Assembly: GCA_965372355.1 (NCBI GenBank)
Contig: CBDVBZ010000004.1
Coordinates: forward strand, 1 to 64,000
Direction of reading: 5' to 3'
DNA length: 64,000 bases
DNA from: CBDVBZ01 sp965372355
GTDB taxonomy: Bacteria; Krumholzibacteriota; Krumholzibacteriia; WVZY01
Within the stretch, counting starts at the first letter, position 1. Every line of letters begins with the position of its first letter. Below the pieces are notes generated by a model. The model was given only the letters and a program-made list of their open reading frames with translations. It was not told the DNA's origin and made no database searches. A program made the translations under genes and the position numbers. This document shows, one piece after another, positions 17,324-25,410 of the stretch.

Positions 17324-17764
17324 GTGCGCATAATCGAAAAGATGCTAAACGAGATGTTCGCCAGGCTTCTGAACATCGAAATTGACCCAGCTGTTGTGGA
17401 AAAACTCGTACCCGTAGTTGCCGGTGTCTCTGAAAAGATCAAAGGCACCCTCGATCTCGACACCGTGCAGGGGCAGAATACGTTTCGCGCACTCATCTGC
17501 AGCATGATTGCGCACGGTTGGGGACTCGGCATGCATCCCGACAACAACCCACGGCGAAATCTCGACGACAAGAGGCTCGAGGTCAAGGTCTGCAAGGACA
17601 TCCTCGTACCGATGGAGACCCTGAAGGCGATACGCTACGTCCAGAAAGATGAATACGGCCGTGTCAAAAAGGCGCTCTTCGAGCCCGACCAAAACGCGAG
17701 GATATGGAATCAGATCGATGAAATGCTGGGGCGAGTCGCCAAAGAGAAGTCGCAGGAGGACTAA
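17324..17764 (+). CDS. Conserved-looking protein of unknown function, 146 aa
   Basis: Not recognised. A small, charged, soluble, mostly helical protein (IIEKMLNEMFARLLNIEID at the start, NQIDEMLGRVAKEK near the end) with no signal peptide, membrane helix or metal-binding cluster. Residues about 60-80 (MIAHGWGLGMHPDNNPRRN) are the most distinctive part. GTG start at 17324, with ATG 17342 as an alternative. It is the last gene of the plus-strand group, and its TAA interlocks with the TAG of the convergent kinase gene in a shared CTAA, so the two transcripts must meet there. Coding is supported by clean codon usage and tight packing. Confidence 0.65.
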   Translation: MRIIEKMLNEMFARLLNIEIDPAVVEKLVPVVAGVSEKIKGTLDLDTVQGQNTFRALICSMIAHGWGLGMHPDNNPRRNLDDKRLEVKVCKDILVPMETLKAIRYVQKDEYGRVKKALFEPDQNARIWNQIDEMLGRVAKEKSQED

Positions 17765-18678
17765 GGCTTCTTATCGCCTTCGTTCACGGGCGGGTGTGAG
17801 TTGCCGTTGATCTTCTCGAGCTCCACGGACCGTCCACCATCCGAATACACCACCTTGTCCATGATGCTCTGCATCAGATACACTCCCCTCCCCGAGGACC
17901 GGAGCACGTTCTGACCCCTGGTGGGATCCGCTATCGCGGCGAAGTCAAACCCTTCCCCTTGATCCTTGATCTTGATCTTGAAACGCGACGAGCTCACATA
18001 GATGTGTACGCTCACCTTCTTGTGGGGGTCGGATCGATTGCCATGGAGCATGGCGTTTGTCAGCGCCTCGTCACAGGCCAGCGGGATATTGATCCTGCAG
18101 TCCGTCGGCGGATAGGAGAATTCCTTCAACAGGAGTGAAATCAGGTAGTTCAAACCGAGCACGAACGCGAGATCGTTTGGGATCAGGAAATCGAGCCGGA
18201 CCATCCCGCGTCCCATGAGATCGGGGTACCGCTTGAACTGTGGGATATTGGGAAGCGCCGTTGCGATTTCCGCCTTGAGATCGATGTCCTCGTACGGCGG
18301 CAAGAGCACGTTCTGCACTCCGATCGACTGGAACCTCAGGAAACTCACCTGCGGGCACTCACCCAACACGAGCAAATAGTTGAGTTGCGGATACTCGAGC
18401 TTGCAACTGCGCAGGAGCGGAGCGTCGATATCCTGCGCCTTCTTCTCGACGATGACAGCAAAGGCCAGGCTGAGCTTCTCCACCCGGGCAAGCGCCTCCA
18501 TCAACTTTTCGATACTGGAATGGACCGTGTAGTGCTCCGGAGCGCCGGAGCATTTTGAAAGAACTACCCTGAGGTGCCCGGAATCACTCGAAACGACGTA
18601 GACTATTGGCTCTCGAGCTCTGGGCGCTTCTTGATATGCGTGACCCGGTACGTGGCGTTCAGAATACTTTTTGCCCAT
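17761..18678 (-). CDS. RsbW-like serine kinase / ATP-binding protein with receiver-like N-terminus
   Basis: About 305 residues. The C-terminal half is a HATPase_c domain of the anti-sigma factor/RsbW type: N-box DEALTNAMLHGN, G1 box IKDQGEGFD, G2 box SSGRGVYLMQSIMDKV. RsbW-type proteins phosphorylate anti-anti-sigma factors and hold sigma factors. The N-terminal half (residues 25-145) looks like a response-regulator fold (IVYVVSSDS; AFAVIVEKKAQDIDAPLL; YLLVLGE) but Glu replaces the usual phospho-acceptor Asp, so it may be a pseudo-receiver. ATG 18678 overlaps the zinc-ribbon gene by 20 bases. No anti-sigma antagonist or sigma factor gene is in the window. Confidence 0.8.
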   Translation of the reverse strand: MGKKYSERHVPGHAYQEAPRAREPIVYVVSSDSGHLRVVLSKCSGAPEHYTVHSSIEKLMEALARVEKLSLAFAVIVEKKAQDIDAPLLRSCKLEYPQLNYLLVLGECPQVSFLRFQSIGVQNVLLPPYEDIDLKAEIATALPNIPQFKRYPDLMGRGMVRLDFLIPNDLAFVLGLNYLISLLLKEFSYPPTDCRINIPLACDEALTNAMLHGNRSDPHKKVSVHIYVSSSRFKIKIKDQGEGFDFAAIADPTRGQNVLRSSGRGVYLMQSIMDKVVYSDGGRSVELEKINGNSHPPVNEGDKKP

Positions 18679-19267
18679 CCGCCAAAATCTCGTTGAGCGC
18701 TTCTTTGAAGTAGTCGGTTGATTTGGCAACCTCAGGCCCGACTTTTTCCTTGTAGAGTTCCCAGGATTTCTTTATCTCGTCACCCAGAGCCATCATGAGA
18801 TTGCCGTCGACGAGCGCCTGATCCCGTTTATCCTGGTTGTAACACAGGATATCGGAAACCAGAACCCTGGCGAGCCGCCTGGCCCTGTCCTGCTCGGTGT
18901 CCCTGCGGCGCTTCCTTCGCGGCGGCGTCTTCGCAGACGCGCGTTCCGGTGTCGCAGGTGGACTCGCCTTCTCGTCGGGTTGTCCGCCGGCATCCGTCTT
19001 CAGAGCGGGCTCGCGTTTCAGCTCCACGCCCGATCCCTCGGGTGGTTTTGTAAACGCCGCCTGCTCCTGCATTCCAACGGTGGTATCCGGCGATTTCGCC
19101 GGTGACCTTACCATGACGTCTTCGACACCGACAACCACATTCTGGCGTTGCGGCGCCAGGGTGAAAACCGCCTTGCACTGCGGGCACCGGACACGTGTGG
19201 GTTTGGATGGAACCTTTGCATCCGGCAGAAAATATTTCGCCGCACACCCCTCACAGAGAATGGTCAT
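18659..19267 (-). CDS. MJ0042-type zinc-ribbon protein
   Basis: A 202-residue soluble protein. The N-terminal zinc ribbon has C5-x2-C8 and C28-x2-C31 (ILCEGCAAKYFLPDAKV, RVRCPQCKAVF), the pattern of the zinc_ribbon_4/5 (MJ0042) family. A low-complexity linker (residues 45-115, Lys/Arg/Pro-rich, with PPRRKRRRDTEQDRARRLAR) leads to a helical C-terminal domain (ARVLVSDILCYNQDKRDQALV to the end) found in proteins of this kind, often in delta-proteobacterial or FCB-type genomes. Function unknown; pairing with the RsbW-like kinase suggests a regulatory complex. ATG at 19267. The 150 bases before recG show nothing clear. Confidence 0.78.
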   Translation of the reverse strand: MTILCEGCAAKYFLPDAKVPSKPTRVRCPQCKAVFTLAPQRQNVVVGVEDVMVRSPAKSPDTTVGMQEQAAFTKPPEGSGVELKREPALKTDAGGQPDEKASPPATPERASAKTPPRRKRRRDTEQDRARRLARVLVSDILCYNQDKRDQALVDGNLMMALGDEIKKSWELYKEKVGPEVAKSTDYFKEALNEILADGQKVF

Positions 19268-19419
19268 GGACAGGCCTACCCTTTTTGCTCAACAAGGCAG
19301 ACCGTGCGGATCGAGCGTCCCACAGCCTGCACAATCTCCTGCGAAAAAACGGAAACCCGACAGCGTTTGTGCCGTTATGCGGTGACATTAGCAACAATTA
19401 CGCCAAATGCGCGTCCGAT

Positions 19420-21513
19420 CTAGCTGATCGTACTCAGTGTCGCGTCGAACTCCATTTCCTCGAGAAATCGACGGCACGGCACCGATTCGGGGCTGGTAAG
19501 GCGCAAGTCGTTATCTATCAATCGTTTCACGCGCGAGCGCGCAATTTCGACGATTTTCTGATCGAGAGCCGGATTCGCGACCTTGAGCCCGGGCACGCCG
19601 TGCTGCCGCACGCCGAAGAACTCACCCGGCCCGCGGATCTTGAGATCCTCCGCGGCGATCCGAAAACCATCGGAGACGCGCGTCAGCACGCCGAGCCTCT
19701 GGCGGGCGATGTGTGAGGTGGCATCGGAGACGGCGAGAAAGCAGAAACCCGGTGTGCCACCGCGGCCCACGCGCCCCCTGAGCTGGTGAAGCTGGGACAG
19801 TCCGAACCGCTCGGGGTGGTGAACGACCATGATCGTAGCTTCGGGGACGTGTACGCCGACTTCAACGACCGTGGTGGCAATCAGCGCCTTGATTCGCGAC
19901 GCCGAGAAATCCTCCATCACCCTCTCTTTGTCGGCCAGCGGCATCCGCCCGTGCAGCATACCGATCGGCAGACCGGCAAACACGCCGTTCGAGAGTTCGT
20001 CAAAGGCCGACACGGCGGCCTCGAGATCCTGCTTCTCCGTCTCATCGATCAGCGGATAGAGCAGATAGGCCTGACGCCCCGCCTCCAGTTCTTCGCGGAC
20101 GAACCCATACATCGCGTCGCGTTTGGCGCTTTCTACAACTCGTGTCTTCACCGCCGCGCGACCCGGCGGCATCTCGTCGATCACGGAGAGATCCAGATCC
20201 GCATAGGCGGTCAGCGCCAGTGTCCGCGGGATCGGCGTCGCCGTCATGACCAGCATGTGCGGGCTGGCGTGCTTGTCGAGGAGAATCGCGCGCTGCCGGA
20301 CGCCAAAGCGGTGTTGTTCATCGATGACAACGACGCCGAGGTTCTTGAACCGTACGTCTTCCTGTATCAACGCGTGCGTTCCGATGACCACCCGGGCAAC
20401 GCCCTCCGCAATTCGGGACTGAACGCGTCTCTTCTCTCCGGGCTTGAGCGACCCGATCAGCACATCAACCGGGACCTTCACCGCCTCGAAAAGCCCGGTC
20501 AGACTTTTTGCGTGCTGGATCGCTAGGATCTCGGTCGGCACCATGAACGCCGCCTGACAGCCCGCCTCCACGCCGGCGAGCAGCGTCAGACCGGCGACGA
20601 CGGTCTTGCCGGAGCCTACATCCCCTTGGAGAAGGCGATGCATTCCCCTGTCGCTGGTGAGATCCGAATGGATATCGCCGAGGACCCTCTGCTGTGCTCC
20701 CGTCAACGTGAAAGGCAGCGCCTGGATCGTCTTCTTCTCGAACACGAAGTCGATGCTGACGGGCGACCGGCGCGATCTCCTCGACCGCTGGCGTTGCAGC
20801 GCCAGTGTCAGCTGCAGATAGAACAGCTCCTCGAGCTTTAGCCGCCACATTGCCCGCTCGTGGTGTTGCCAATCATCCGGAAAGTGAATGCCGCGCAGCG
20901 CGTCGATTCGGCCCAGGATCTTCTGTTCGAGAACGACGTCGGATGGCAGGTTCTCTACGATCACCGTCTCGTACCGATCGAGCGCTCGGGCGACGAGGTC
21001 TCGCAGATACCGTTGTGATACCCCGGCGGTCAACGGGTAGACGGGAACGATCCTCCCCGTGTGCACCAGATCCTCATCCAGCGCTTCTCCGACCATTTCG
21101 AACTCCGGGTTGACAACCTGCCGGACTCCCTGGAAGAAACGCAGCTCACCGTTCAGAATGAGCTCCCCACCGGGTTTTAGCTTCTTGGCCAGATACGGTT
21201 GGTTGAACCAGACCACCTGGACGATTCCCGAATCATCTCCGACCACCACCGTGAGAATCGACCGTCTCCTCCGGGTCCGCCGCTGGGCAACCGTGAGCAC
21301 CTGACCGAGAAAGCTCAGGTTTTCCCCAGGTGTCAACTGACCTATTTTCAACAAATTGCGTCTGTCGTAGTATTGGCGTGGAAAATGGGTGATCAGATCG
21401 TTGACCGTCTCGATGCCCAGCTTGAGGAGACGCTGGGCTCGAACCGGCCCCACACCCTTTAGAAACTGGCAGCGATCCGCCAGCGAGAGGCATCTTTGTT
21501 GCTGACCGGACAA
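19420..21513 (-). CDS. recG: ATP-dependent DNA helicase RecG
   Basis: Branch-migration helicase that regresses stalled replication forks and resolves recombination intermediates. 697 residues, the usual length. Seen: N-terminal helix-hairpin-helix-like segment (LKGVGPVRAQRLLKLGI), the wedge OB-fold domain (LSFLGQVLTVAQRR), Walker A (LLQGDVGSGKTVVAG), the DEQHRFG box that defines RecG, motif III TATPIPRTLA, and LRGRVGRGG (motif VI) before the C-terminal TRG region. Start is TTG at 21513, with GGGAG seven bases upstream; no ATG is nearby. It is divergent from rpmB across 69 bases. Confidence 0.96.
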   Translation of the reverse strand: MSGQQQRCLSLADRCQFLKGVGPVRAQRLLKLGIETVNDLITHFPRQYYDRRNLLKIGQLTPGENLSFLGQVLTVAQRRTRRRRSILTVVVGDDSGIVQVVWFNQPYLAKKLKPGGELILNGELRFFQGVRQVVNPEFEMVGEALDEDLVHTGRIVPVYPLTAGVSQRYLRDLVARALDRYETVIVENLPSDVVLEQKILGRIDALRGIHFPDDWQHHERAMWRLKLEELFYLQLTLALQRQRSRRSRRSPVSIDFVFEKKTIQALPFTLTGAQQRVLGDIHSDLTSDRGMHRLLQGDVGSGKTVVAGLTLLAGVEAGCQAAFMVPTEILAIQHAKSLTGLFEAVKVPVDVLIGSLKPGEKRRVQSRIAEGVARVVIGTHALIQEDVRFKNLGVVVIDEQHRFGVRQRAILLDKHASPHMLVMTATPIPRTLALTAYADLDLSVIDEMPPGRAAVKTRVVESAKRDAMYGFVREELEAGRQAYLLYPLIDETEKQDLEAAVSAFDELSNGVFAGLPIGMLHGRMPLADKERVMEDFSASRIKALIATTVVEVGVHVPEATIMVVHHPERFGLSQLHQLRGRVGRGGTPGFCFLAVSDATSHIARQRLGVLTRVSDGFRIAAEDLKIRGPGEFFGVRQHGVPGLKVANPALDQKIVEIARSRVKRLIDNDLRLTSPESVPCRRFLEEMEFDATLSTIS

Positions 21514-21525
21514 TGGACTACTCCC

Positions 21526-21554
21526 TTGCCTTGATGGGCGACTTGCGGTATATT
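21526..21554 (+). promoter_or_regulatory. Sigma70-type promoter of rpmB
   Basis: TTGCCT (21526-21531), 17-base spacer, TATATT (21549-21554), then about 28 bases to the rpmB start codon with AAGGGAGG as the ribosome-binding site. It is the only space available for an rpmB promoter, since recG diverges just upstream. Confidence 0.6.
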
Positions 21555-21582
21555 ACGTGAGTTCTTAAGGGAGGTCTATACA

Positions 21583-21774
21583 ATGAGTCGCAAATGTGAA
21601 GTCTGCAAAAAAGGGCCGATGGTCGGCAATAAGGTCAGCCACGCTCACAACACATCGAGACGCCGGTGGCTGCCGAATCTCCAGAAGATCACTGTCGAGC
21701 TCGACGGCAAGGTACGCAACGCCTATGTCTGCACGTCTTGTATACGTTCGGGCAAGGCAAGAAAAGTGGTATGA
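21583..21774 (+). CDS. rpmB: Ribosomal protein bL28
   Basis: A 63-residue protein of the large ribosomal subunit. It begins MSRKCEVCKKGPMVGNKVSH and has HNTSRRRWLPNLQ, the L28 signature. It is the zinc-ribbon (C+) form: C5-x2-C8 and C50-x2-C53 (YVCTSCIRSGK). Zinc-free paralogues usually take over when zinc is scarce, so this copy probably serves zinc-replete conditions. ATG start with a near-perfect AAGGGAGG Shine-Dalgarno and its own promoter. It is not linked to rpmG here. Confidence 0.96.
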   Translation: MSRKCEVCKKGPMVGNKVSHAHNTSRRRWLPNLQKITVELDGKVRNAYVCTSCIRSGKARKVV

Positions 21775-21933
21775 GACGAGCCGTTCCCGCCTTTTCGCCA
21801 CAGCACCACCCAAAAAGTCAGCCTTGAAGCCCCTTGTCAAGATCACCGTGTATTGGTAAGGGGTCGCAGCAGATAGCGCGCCTTTACCCGAGGCCTGCGC
21901 CAGGTCTGACGACCTTCTGCACCCGTCTCAAAG

Positions 21934-21961
21934 TTGACATTCTGCAGTTTTGTACTAAAAT
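21934..21961 (+). promoter_or_regulatory. Strong sigma70-type promoter preceding a candidate ncRNA
   Basis: TTGACA (perfect, 21934-21939), 16-base spacer, TAAAAT (21956-21961; five of six match TATAAT). There is no plus-strand protein gene downstream. Transcription would begin near 21967-21969, exactly where the 5' arm of the pairing helix of the candidate RNA starts. Confidence 0.55.
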
Positions 21962-21967
21962 AGACTA

Positions 21968-22143
21968 TAGAAGGGTTCTCCGGAAGCTGTTGCGCTGATT
22001 GTCTGGGACTAAAATATATTCCTCTTCCTGTGCTCTGGTCCAAGAAATCGGATTACACTTCTTCGGGAATCCTTCTCTTTATTGACCCCCGCGTTTGTGA
22101 GCAACCGATTCCCCAACAAAGGCAAGAGCGAACCCTTCTTCTG
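21968..22143 (+). ncRNA. Candidate structured non-coding RNA, possibly 6S RNA-like
   Basis: About 175 bases with no open frame. The first ten bases of the expected transcript, AGAAGGGTTC (21969-21978), pair perfectly with GAACCCTTCT (22130-22139). Inside this, GCTGTTG (21986-21992) can pair with CAACA...GGC (22114-22123). The middle is U-rich and weakly paired, with a hairpin GGATT...AATCC (about 22050-22072). Closed ends, internal bubble, length near 180 and a strong promoter fit the 6S RNA plan, the regulator that binds sigma70 polymerase; this identity is inference from shape only. It ends against the stop of ftsZ on the other strand. The 150 bases between rpmB and the promoter hold a CCCCTT...AAGGGG inverted repeat (21830-21863) and nothing else clear. 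Confidence 0.4.
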
Positions 22144-23364
22144 TTAGTCCATTTGCTTTCTCACGAACGTCGGAACCCTGAAATTGTCTGAGTTGAACGA
22201 GCGAATCGAGCCGCTGCCCATCATGACGGTCTCTTCCGCTTCTTTCGCCTCGGCGACGGGCTCGGCCTCGACCTCGACCGGTTTCTCCTCTGGTTCCGGT
22301 GCACGAGGCTGGGGTTTGAGTTCGACGACGCGCTGATCACTGCTCAGCAGCTCGGTGAAATTGATTTCCTTCCTCTCCGTCTCTTCCTCCTCTTTGATCA
22401 CCGGGACGCCATCGAATCCGGTCGCGATCACGGTCACCTTGAGTTCGTCGGCGGACAGTTTCTCATCGATCACCGCGCCGAGAAACACGTGCGCACCGGG
22501 GCCTGCTTCCTTGTTGATGATCGTCGCCGCTTTGCTGACCTGCTGCAGGCTCAAGGACTTGGATCCGGTGATGTTGACCAGAATCCCGCTCGCGCCGCGG
22601 ACCGAAATGTTATCGAGCAGCGGGCTGGCAATCGCCATGTTCGCGGCTTCCTCAGCACCGTTCTTGCCGCTGCCGACACCGGTTCCCATAATGGCATCGC
22701 CGCCATCGCTCATGACGCTACGGACATCGGCAAAATCCAGATTGACCACGCCGGTCTCCGTAATCAGATCCGAGATACCACGAGTCGCGTTGCAGAGCAC
22801 CTCATCGGCCAGCGAGAACGCATCGAGCAACGGTGTGTTCTCATCGGTGATCGCGAGCAGCTTGTCGTTGGGGATGACGAGCAACGTATCCACTTCCCTC
22901 TTGAGTTCCTCGATCCCCTTTTCCGCCTGCGCGATCCGCTGATCCCCTTCGAAAAAGAAGGGTCGCGTGACAATACCCACGGTCAGCGCTCCGGCCTCGC
23001 GCGCAATCGAGGCGACAATCGGGCAAGCTCCCGTGCCGGTGCCCCCACCCATCCCAGCGGTGAGAAACACCATATCGGCACCCTGAAGGCTTTCCCTGAG
23101 GACTTCGCGGCTCTCCTCGGCAGCCTCTGCCCCGACTCGCGGGTCGCCACCGGATCCCAGTCCTCGGGTGATCTTTGCGCCGATCTGGATTCGCTGTTGA
23201 GCCTCCGACCCCCTCAACACCTGCAGGTCCGTATTCAGCGCCGTGAAGTCGACGCCACCAAAACCCGCGTTCACCATTCGGTTCACAGCGTTTCCACCGG
23301 CGCCACCAACCCCGACTACTTTGAGGACCGTTAGCCGCTTGTCTTCCTCGAGTTGAAAACGCAT
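22144..23364 (-). CDS. ftsZ: Cell division protein FtsZ
   Basis: Tubulin-like GTPase that polymerises into the Z-ring at mid-cell. 406 residues. Seen: GGAGGNAVNRM near the N-terminus, the tubulin signature GMGGGTGTGACP, NLDFADVRSVM (T7 loop completing the partner's active site), a variable Glu/Pro-rich linker (about 330-385) and the C-terminal peptide VPTFVRKQ that binds FtsA. ATG start at 23364 behind AAAGGAG. It is the last gene of the dcw cluster, 21 bases after ftsA. Confidence 0.98.
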   Translation of the reverse strand: MRFQLEEDKRLTVLKVVGVGGAGGNAVNRMVNAGFGGVDFTALNTDLQVLRGSEAQQRIQIGAKITRGLGSGGDPRVGAEAAEESREVLRESLQGADMVFLTAGMGGGTGTGACPIVASIAREAGALTVGIVTRPFFFEGDQRIAQAEKGIEELKREVDTLLVIPNDKLLAITDENTPLLDAFSLADEVLCNATRGISDLITETGVVNLDFADVRSVMSDGGDAIMGTGVGSGKNGAEEAANMAIASPLLDNISVRGASGILVNITGSKSLSLQQVSKAATIINKEAGPGAHVFLGAVIDEKLSADELKVTVIATGFDGVPVIKEEEETERKEINFTELLSSDQRVVELKPQPRAPEPEEKPVEVEAEPVAEAKEAEETVMMGSGSIRSFNSDNFRVPTFVRKQMD

Positions 23365-23385
23365 ACGCCTGCTCCTTTCATCGAG

Positions 23386-24627
23386 CTATACAAAACTTGC
23401 AATTGCCTTGCGTAGGTGGTCAACCGACGTTCTCCACCATCTGGCCGACGATGTCCTTTCCGACCTTCCCGCGCTCCAGGCATCGTCGTAGAGGAGTAAA
23501 CCAACTCCCGTCGCATATTTCGGATGGTTGACGACTTCGGTAAGCCCATCAACCGCTATAGGGGTCCCTATTCTGACCGGTAAATCGAATACCTGTTCGG
23601 CGAGTTCCTGGGCTCCGGCGAGCATCGATGATCCACCAGTGAGAACGACACCGGCCCCCAGTGATTTCTTGTACTCACTCTTCGTGATCTGATCATTGAT
23701 CAGCGAGAACAGCTCGTTGACCCTCGGTTCGATGATTCCGGCCAGGAAGTGCTTACCCACCTTCTTATCTTCGCGAAACCCGATACCGGGAACGTCTATC
23801 TGTTCGTCGAGCGACGCCATACTCGATAGTGCACAACCATGTTCGATCTTTATGGATTCTGCCGCCCGCATGGCGGTTCGCAAGCCATAAGCGATATCGC
23901 TCGTCACATTGCTCCCCCCAATACCGATCACACCGCTGGCCACCACACCGTCTTCCCGGTAGATCATGACATCCGTCGTGCCGCCCCCGATATCGATCAG
24001 CATGACGCCGATCTCCCGTTCATCGTCGGTGACGACCGAGAAGCTGGACGCGAGTGGCTCGAGGACGAGTTCGCCGATATCGATGTGGCAGTTATCGAGT
24101 GTCCGGGCAATGTTGTCCAGCGCTGCCCGGGACGCCGTCACCACATGCGCCCTCGCCTCCAGACGGGTCCCTCGCATACCCGAGGGCTCTCGAATACCGT
24201 CCTGATTGTCGATGATGTACTGCTGCGGCAACGTGTGAAGAATCTCACGGTCCGCCGGCAGGGAGAAATCGGCCGCCGCTCTGAGTGAGCGTGCCACGTC
24301 GTCGCGGTCGATCTCGGGGTCCGGACCCGGTATTCCCACGACACCACGACTGTTCATGCTGAGTATGTGCTCGCCTGCGACACCGACGTTGTACTGCCGC
24401 ACGGATGTTCCCGCCATCTTCTCCGCCTCGGCGACCGCGCAGGCAACCGATCCGCTCGCCTTCTCGATATCGACGACGACCCCCTGCTTGAGACCTTCCG
24501 CCGGTGTCGTGCCGATACCAATGATGCGGACGGCGCCATCCTGCCGCATCCCGAGCATCGCGGACACTTTGGTCGTACCCATATCAAGGCTACCCACGAG
24601 TTGTCCGTCTATTCTCACGTCATGCAC
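23386..24627 (-). CDS. ftsA: Cell division protein FtsA
   Basis: Actin-like ATPase that tethers FtsZ to the membrane. 413 residues. Seen: phosphate-1 loop GSLDMGTTKVSAML, phosphate-2 motif VMLIDIGGGTTDVMI, adenosine motif VVLTGGSSMLAGA, and an amphipathic C-terminal helix (WWRTSVDHLRKAIASFV) that serves as membrane anchor. Start GTG 24627 or GTG 24618; the second has AGG at better spacing. It lies 12 bases after ftsQ and just before ftsZ, the usual order. Confidence 0.97.
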   Translation of the reverse strand: MHDVRIDGQLVGSLDMGTTKVSAMLGMRQDGAVRIIGIGTTPAEGLKQGVVVDIEKASGSVACAVAEAEKMAGTSVRQYNVGVAGEHILSMNSRGVVGIPGPDPEIDRDDVARSLRAAADFSLPADREILHTLPQQYIIDNQDGIREPSGMRGTRLEARAHVVTASRAALDNIARTLDNCHIDIGELVLEPLASSFSVVTDDEREIGVMLIDIGGGTTDVMIYREDGVVASGVIGIGGSNVTSDIAYGLRTAMRAAESIKIEHGCALSSMASLDEQIDVPGIGFREDKKVGKHFLAGIIEPRVNELFSLINDQITKSEYKKSLGAGVVLTGGSSMLAGAQELAEQVFDLPVRIGTPIAVDGLTEVVNHPKYATGVGLLLYDDAWSAGRSERTSSARWWRTSVDHLRKAIASFV

Positions 24628-24639
24628 CTGCCTCTCGGA

Positions 24640-25410
24640 CTAGATCCCGTTCCTAAGTACGATCTGATCGTCGAAACGGAGATCGATCAGCTTAGCCGAG
24701 TCATCATTTCTGGCGATGGTGTTTTCCAGCAGGAAATACCTTCTTAATCGATTCTCGAATTCTGAACTTCCAAGCAGCAATACCACACCCTCTCTCAAAG
24801 AGACAATGCTTATTCCGCTCGTCCCGATCCTCAATTCCGAGATGCTGTCGGCGAATCCCCCACCGTACTTCTTGCAGATCAGCAGTGTCTCGAGAGCCCA
24901 TGTCAAACGCTCGTCGTCGCAGAACTGCCCCTCGCTTACCGCCGCACCGCCCAGCCCCGTGACGATCGGGAGATCCAGGAGATCGGTCAGGTCGTCTGAG
25001 CCCATCACCATGCCCTCCTGATCGACTTCCAGGAACTTGCCCGCATAGATCAGGGCCACCGGCTCGCGCTCCGAAAACGTGCAAATCACCCGATTCGGCA
25101 AGACACGTTTGAACCGGGCGCTCCGGATCCTTGGATGTTGGGCAAATCTTGCCGCAAAATTCTCCAATGGTACAAGAAGAATGTTCTCTCCCCGCATGCC
25201 CTGGAGAGCCCTGTCTATCTCTCCGCTATCGAGCCGGTTCAACCCGTTGTAATCCACCTGGGTGATGGCGAGCTTCTCCGTGGTGGTCAGATAACTGTGC
25301 GCGTAGAAACAGCCCACGATCACGGTCCCAATGACGACAGATGTCGCGAGACGTGCGATCACGGCCACGAGGGCCTGCCTTTTCTGACGGCGTGTCTTAT
25401 CGATTGCCAA
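24640..25410 (-). CDS. ftsQ: Cell division protein FtsQ/DivIB
   Basis: Bitopic division protein bridging the early and late divisome. 256 residues: basic cytoplasmic N-terminus (AIDKTRRQKRQ), one membrane helix (about 16-34, VAVIARLATSVVIGTVIVGCF), a POTRA domain starting ITQVDYNGLNRLDSGEI, and the FtsQ domain with REPVALIYAGKFLEVDQEG. TTG start at 25410 with a strong GGAGG nine bases upstream, overlapping the end of murB by 14 bases. Sequence is divergent as is usual for FtsQ; position between murB and ftsA supports the call. Confidence 0.9.
   Translation of the reverse strand: MAIDKTRRQKRQALVAVIARLATSVVIGTVIVGCFYAHSYLTTTEKLAITQVDYNGLNRLDSGEIDRALQGMRGENILLVPLENFAARFAQHPRIRSARFKRVLPNRVICTFSEREPVALIYAGKFLEVDQEGMVMGSDDLTDLLDLPIVTGLGGAAVSEGQFCDDERLTWALETLLICKKYGGGFADSISELRIGTSGISIVSLREGVVLLLGSSEFENRLRRYFLLENTIARNDDSAKLIDLRFDDQIVLRNGI

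Noticed and set aside
21830..21863. tRNA or terminator after rpmB
   Set aside because: CCCCTT...AAGGGG forms a short stem, but there is no cloverleaf, no T-loop sequence and no T-run after it.
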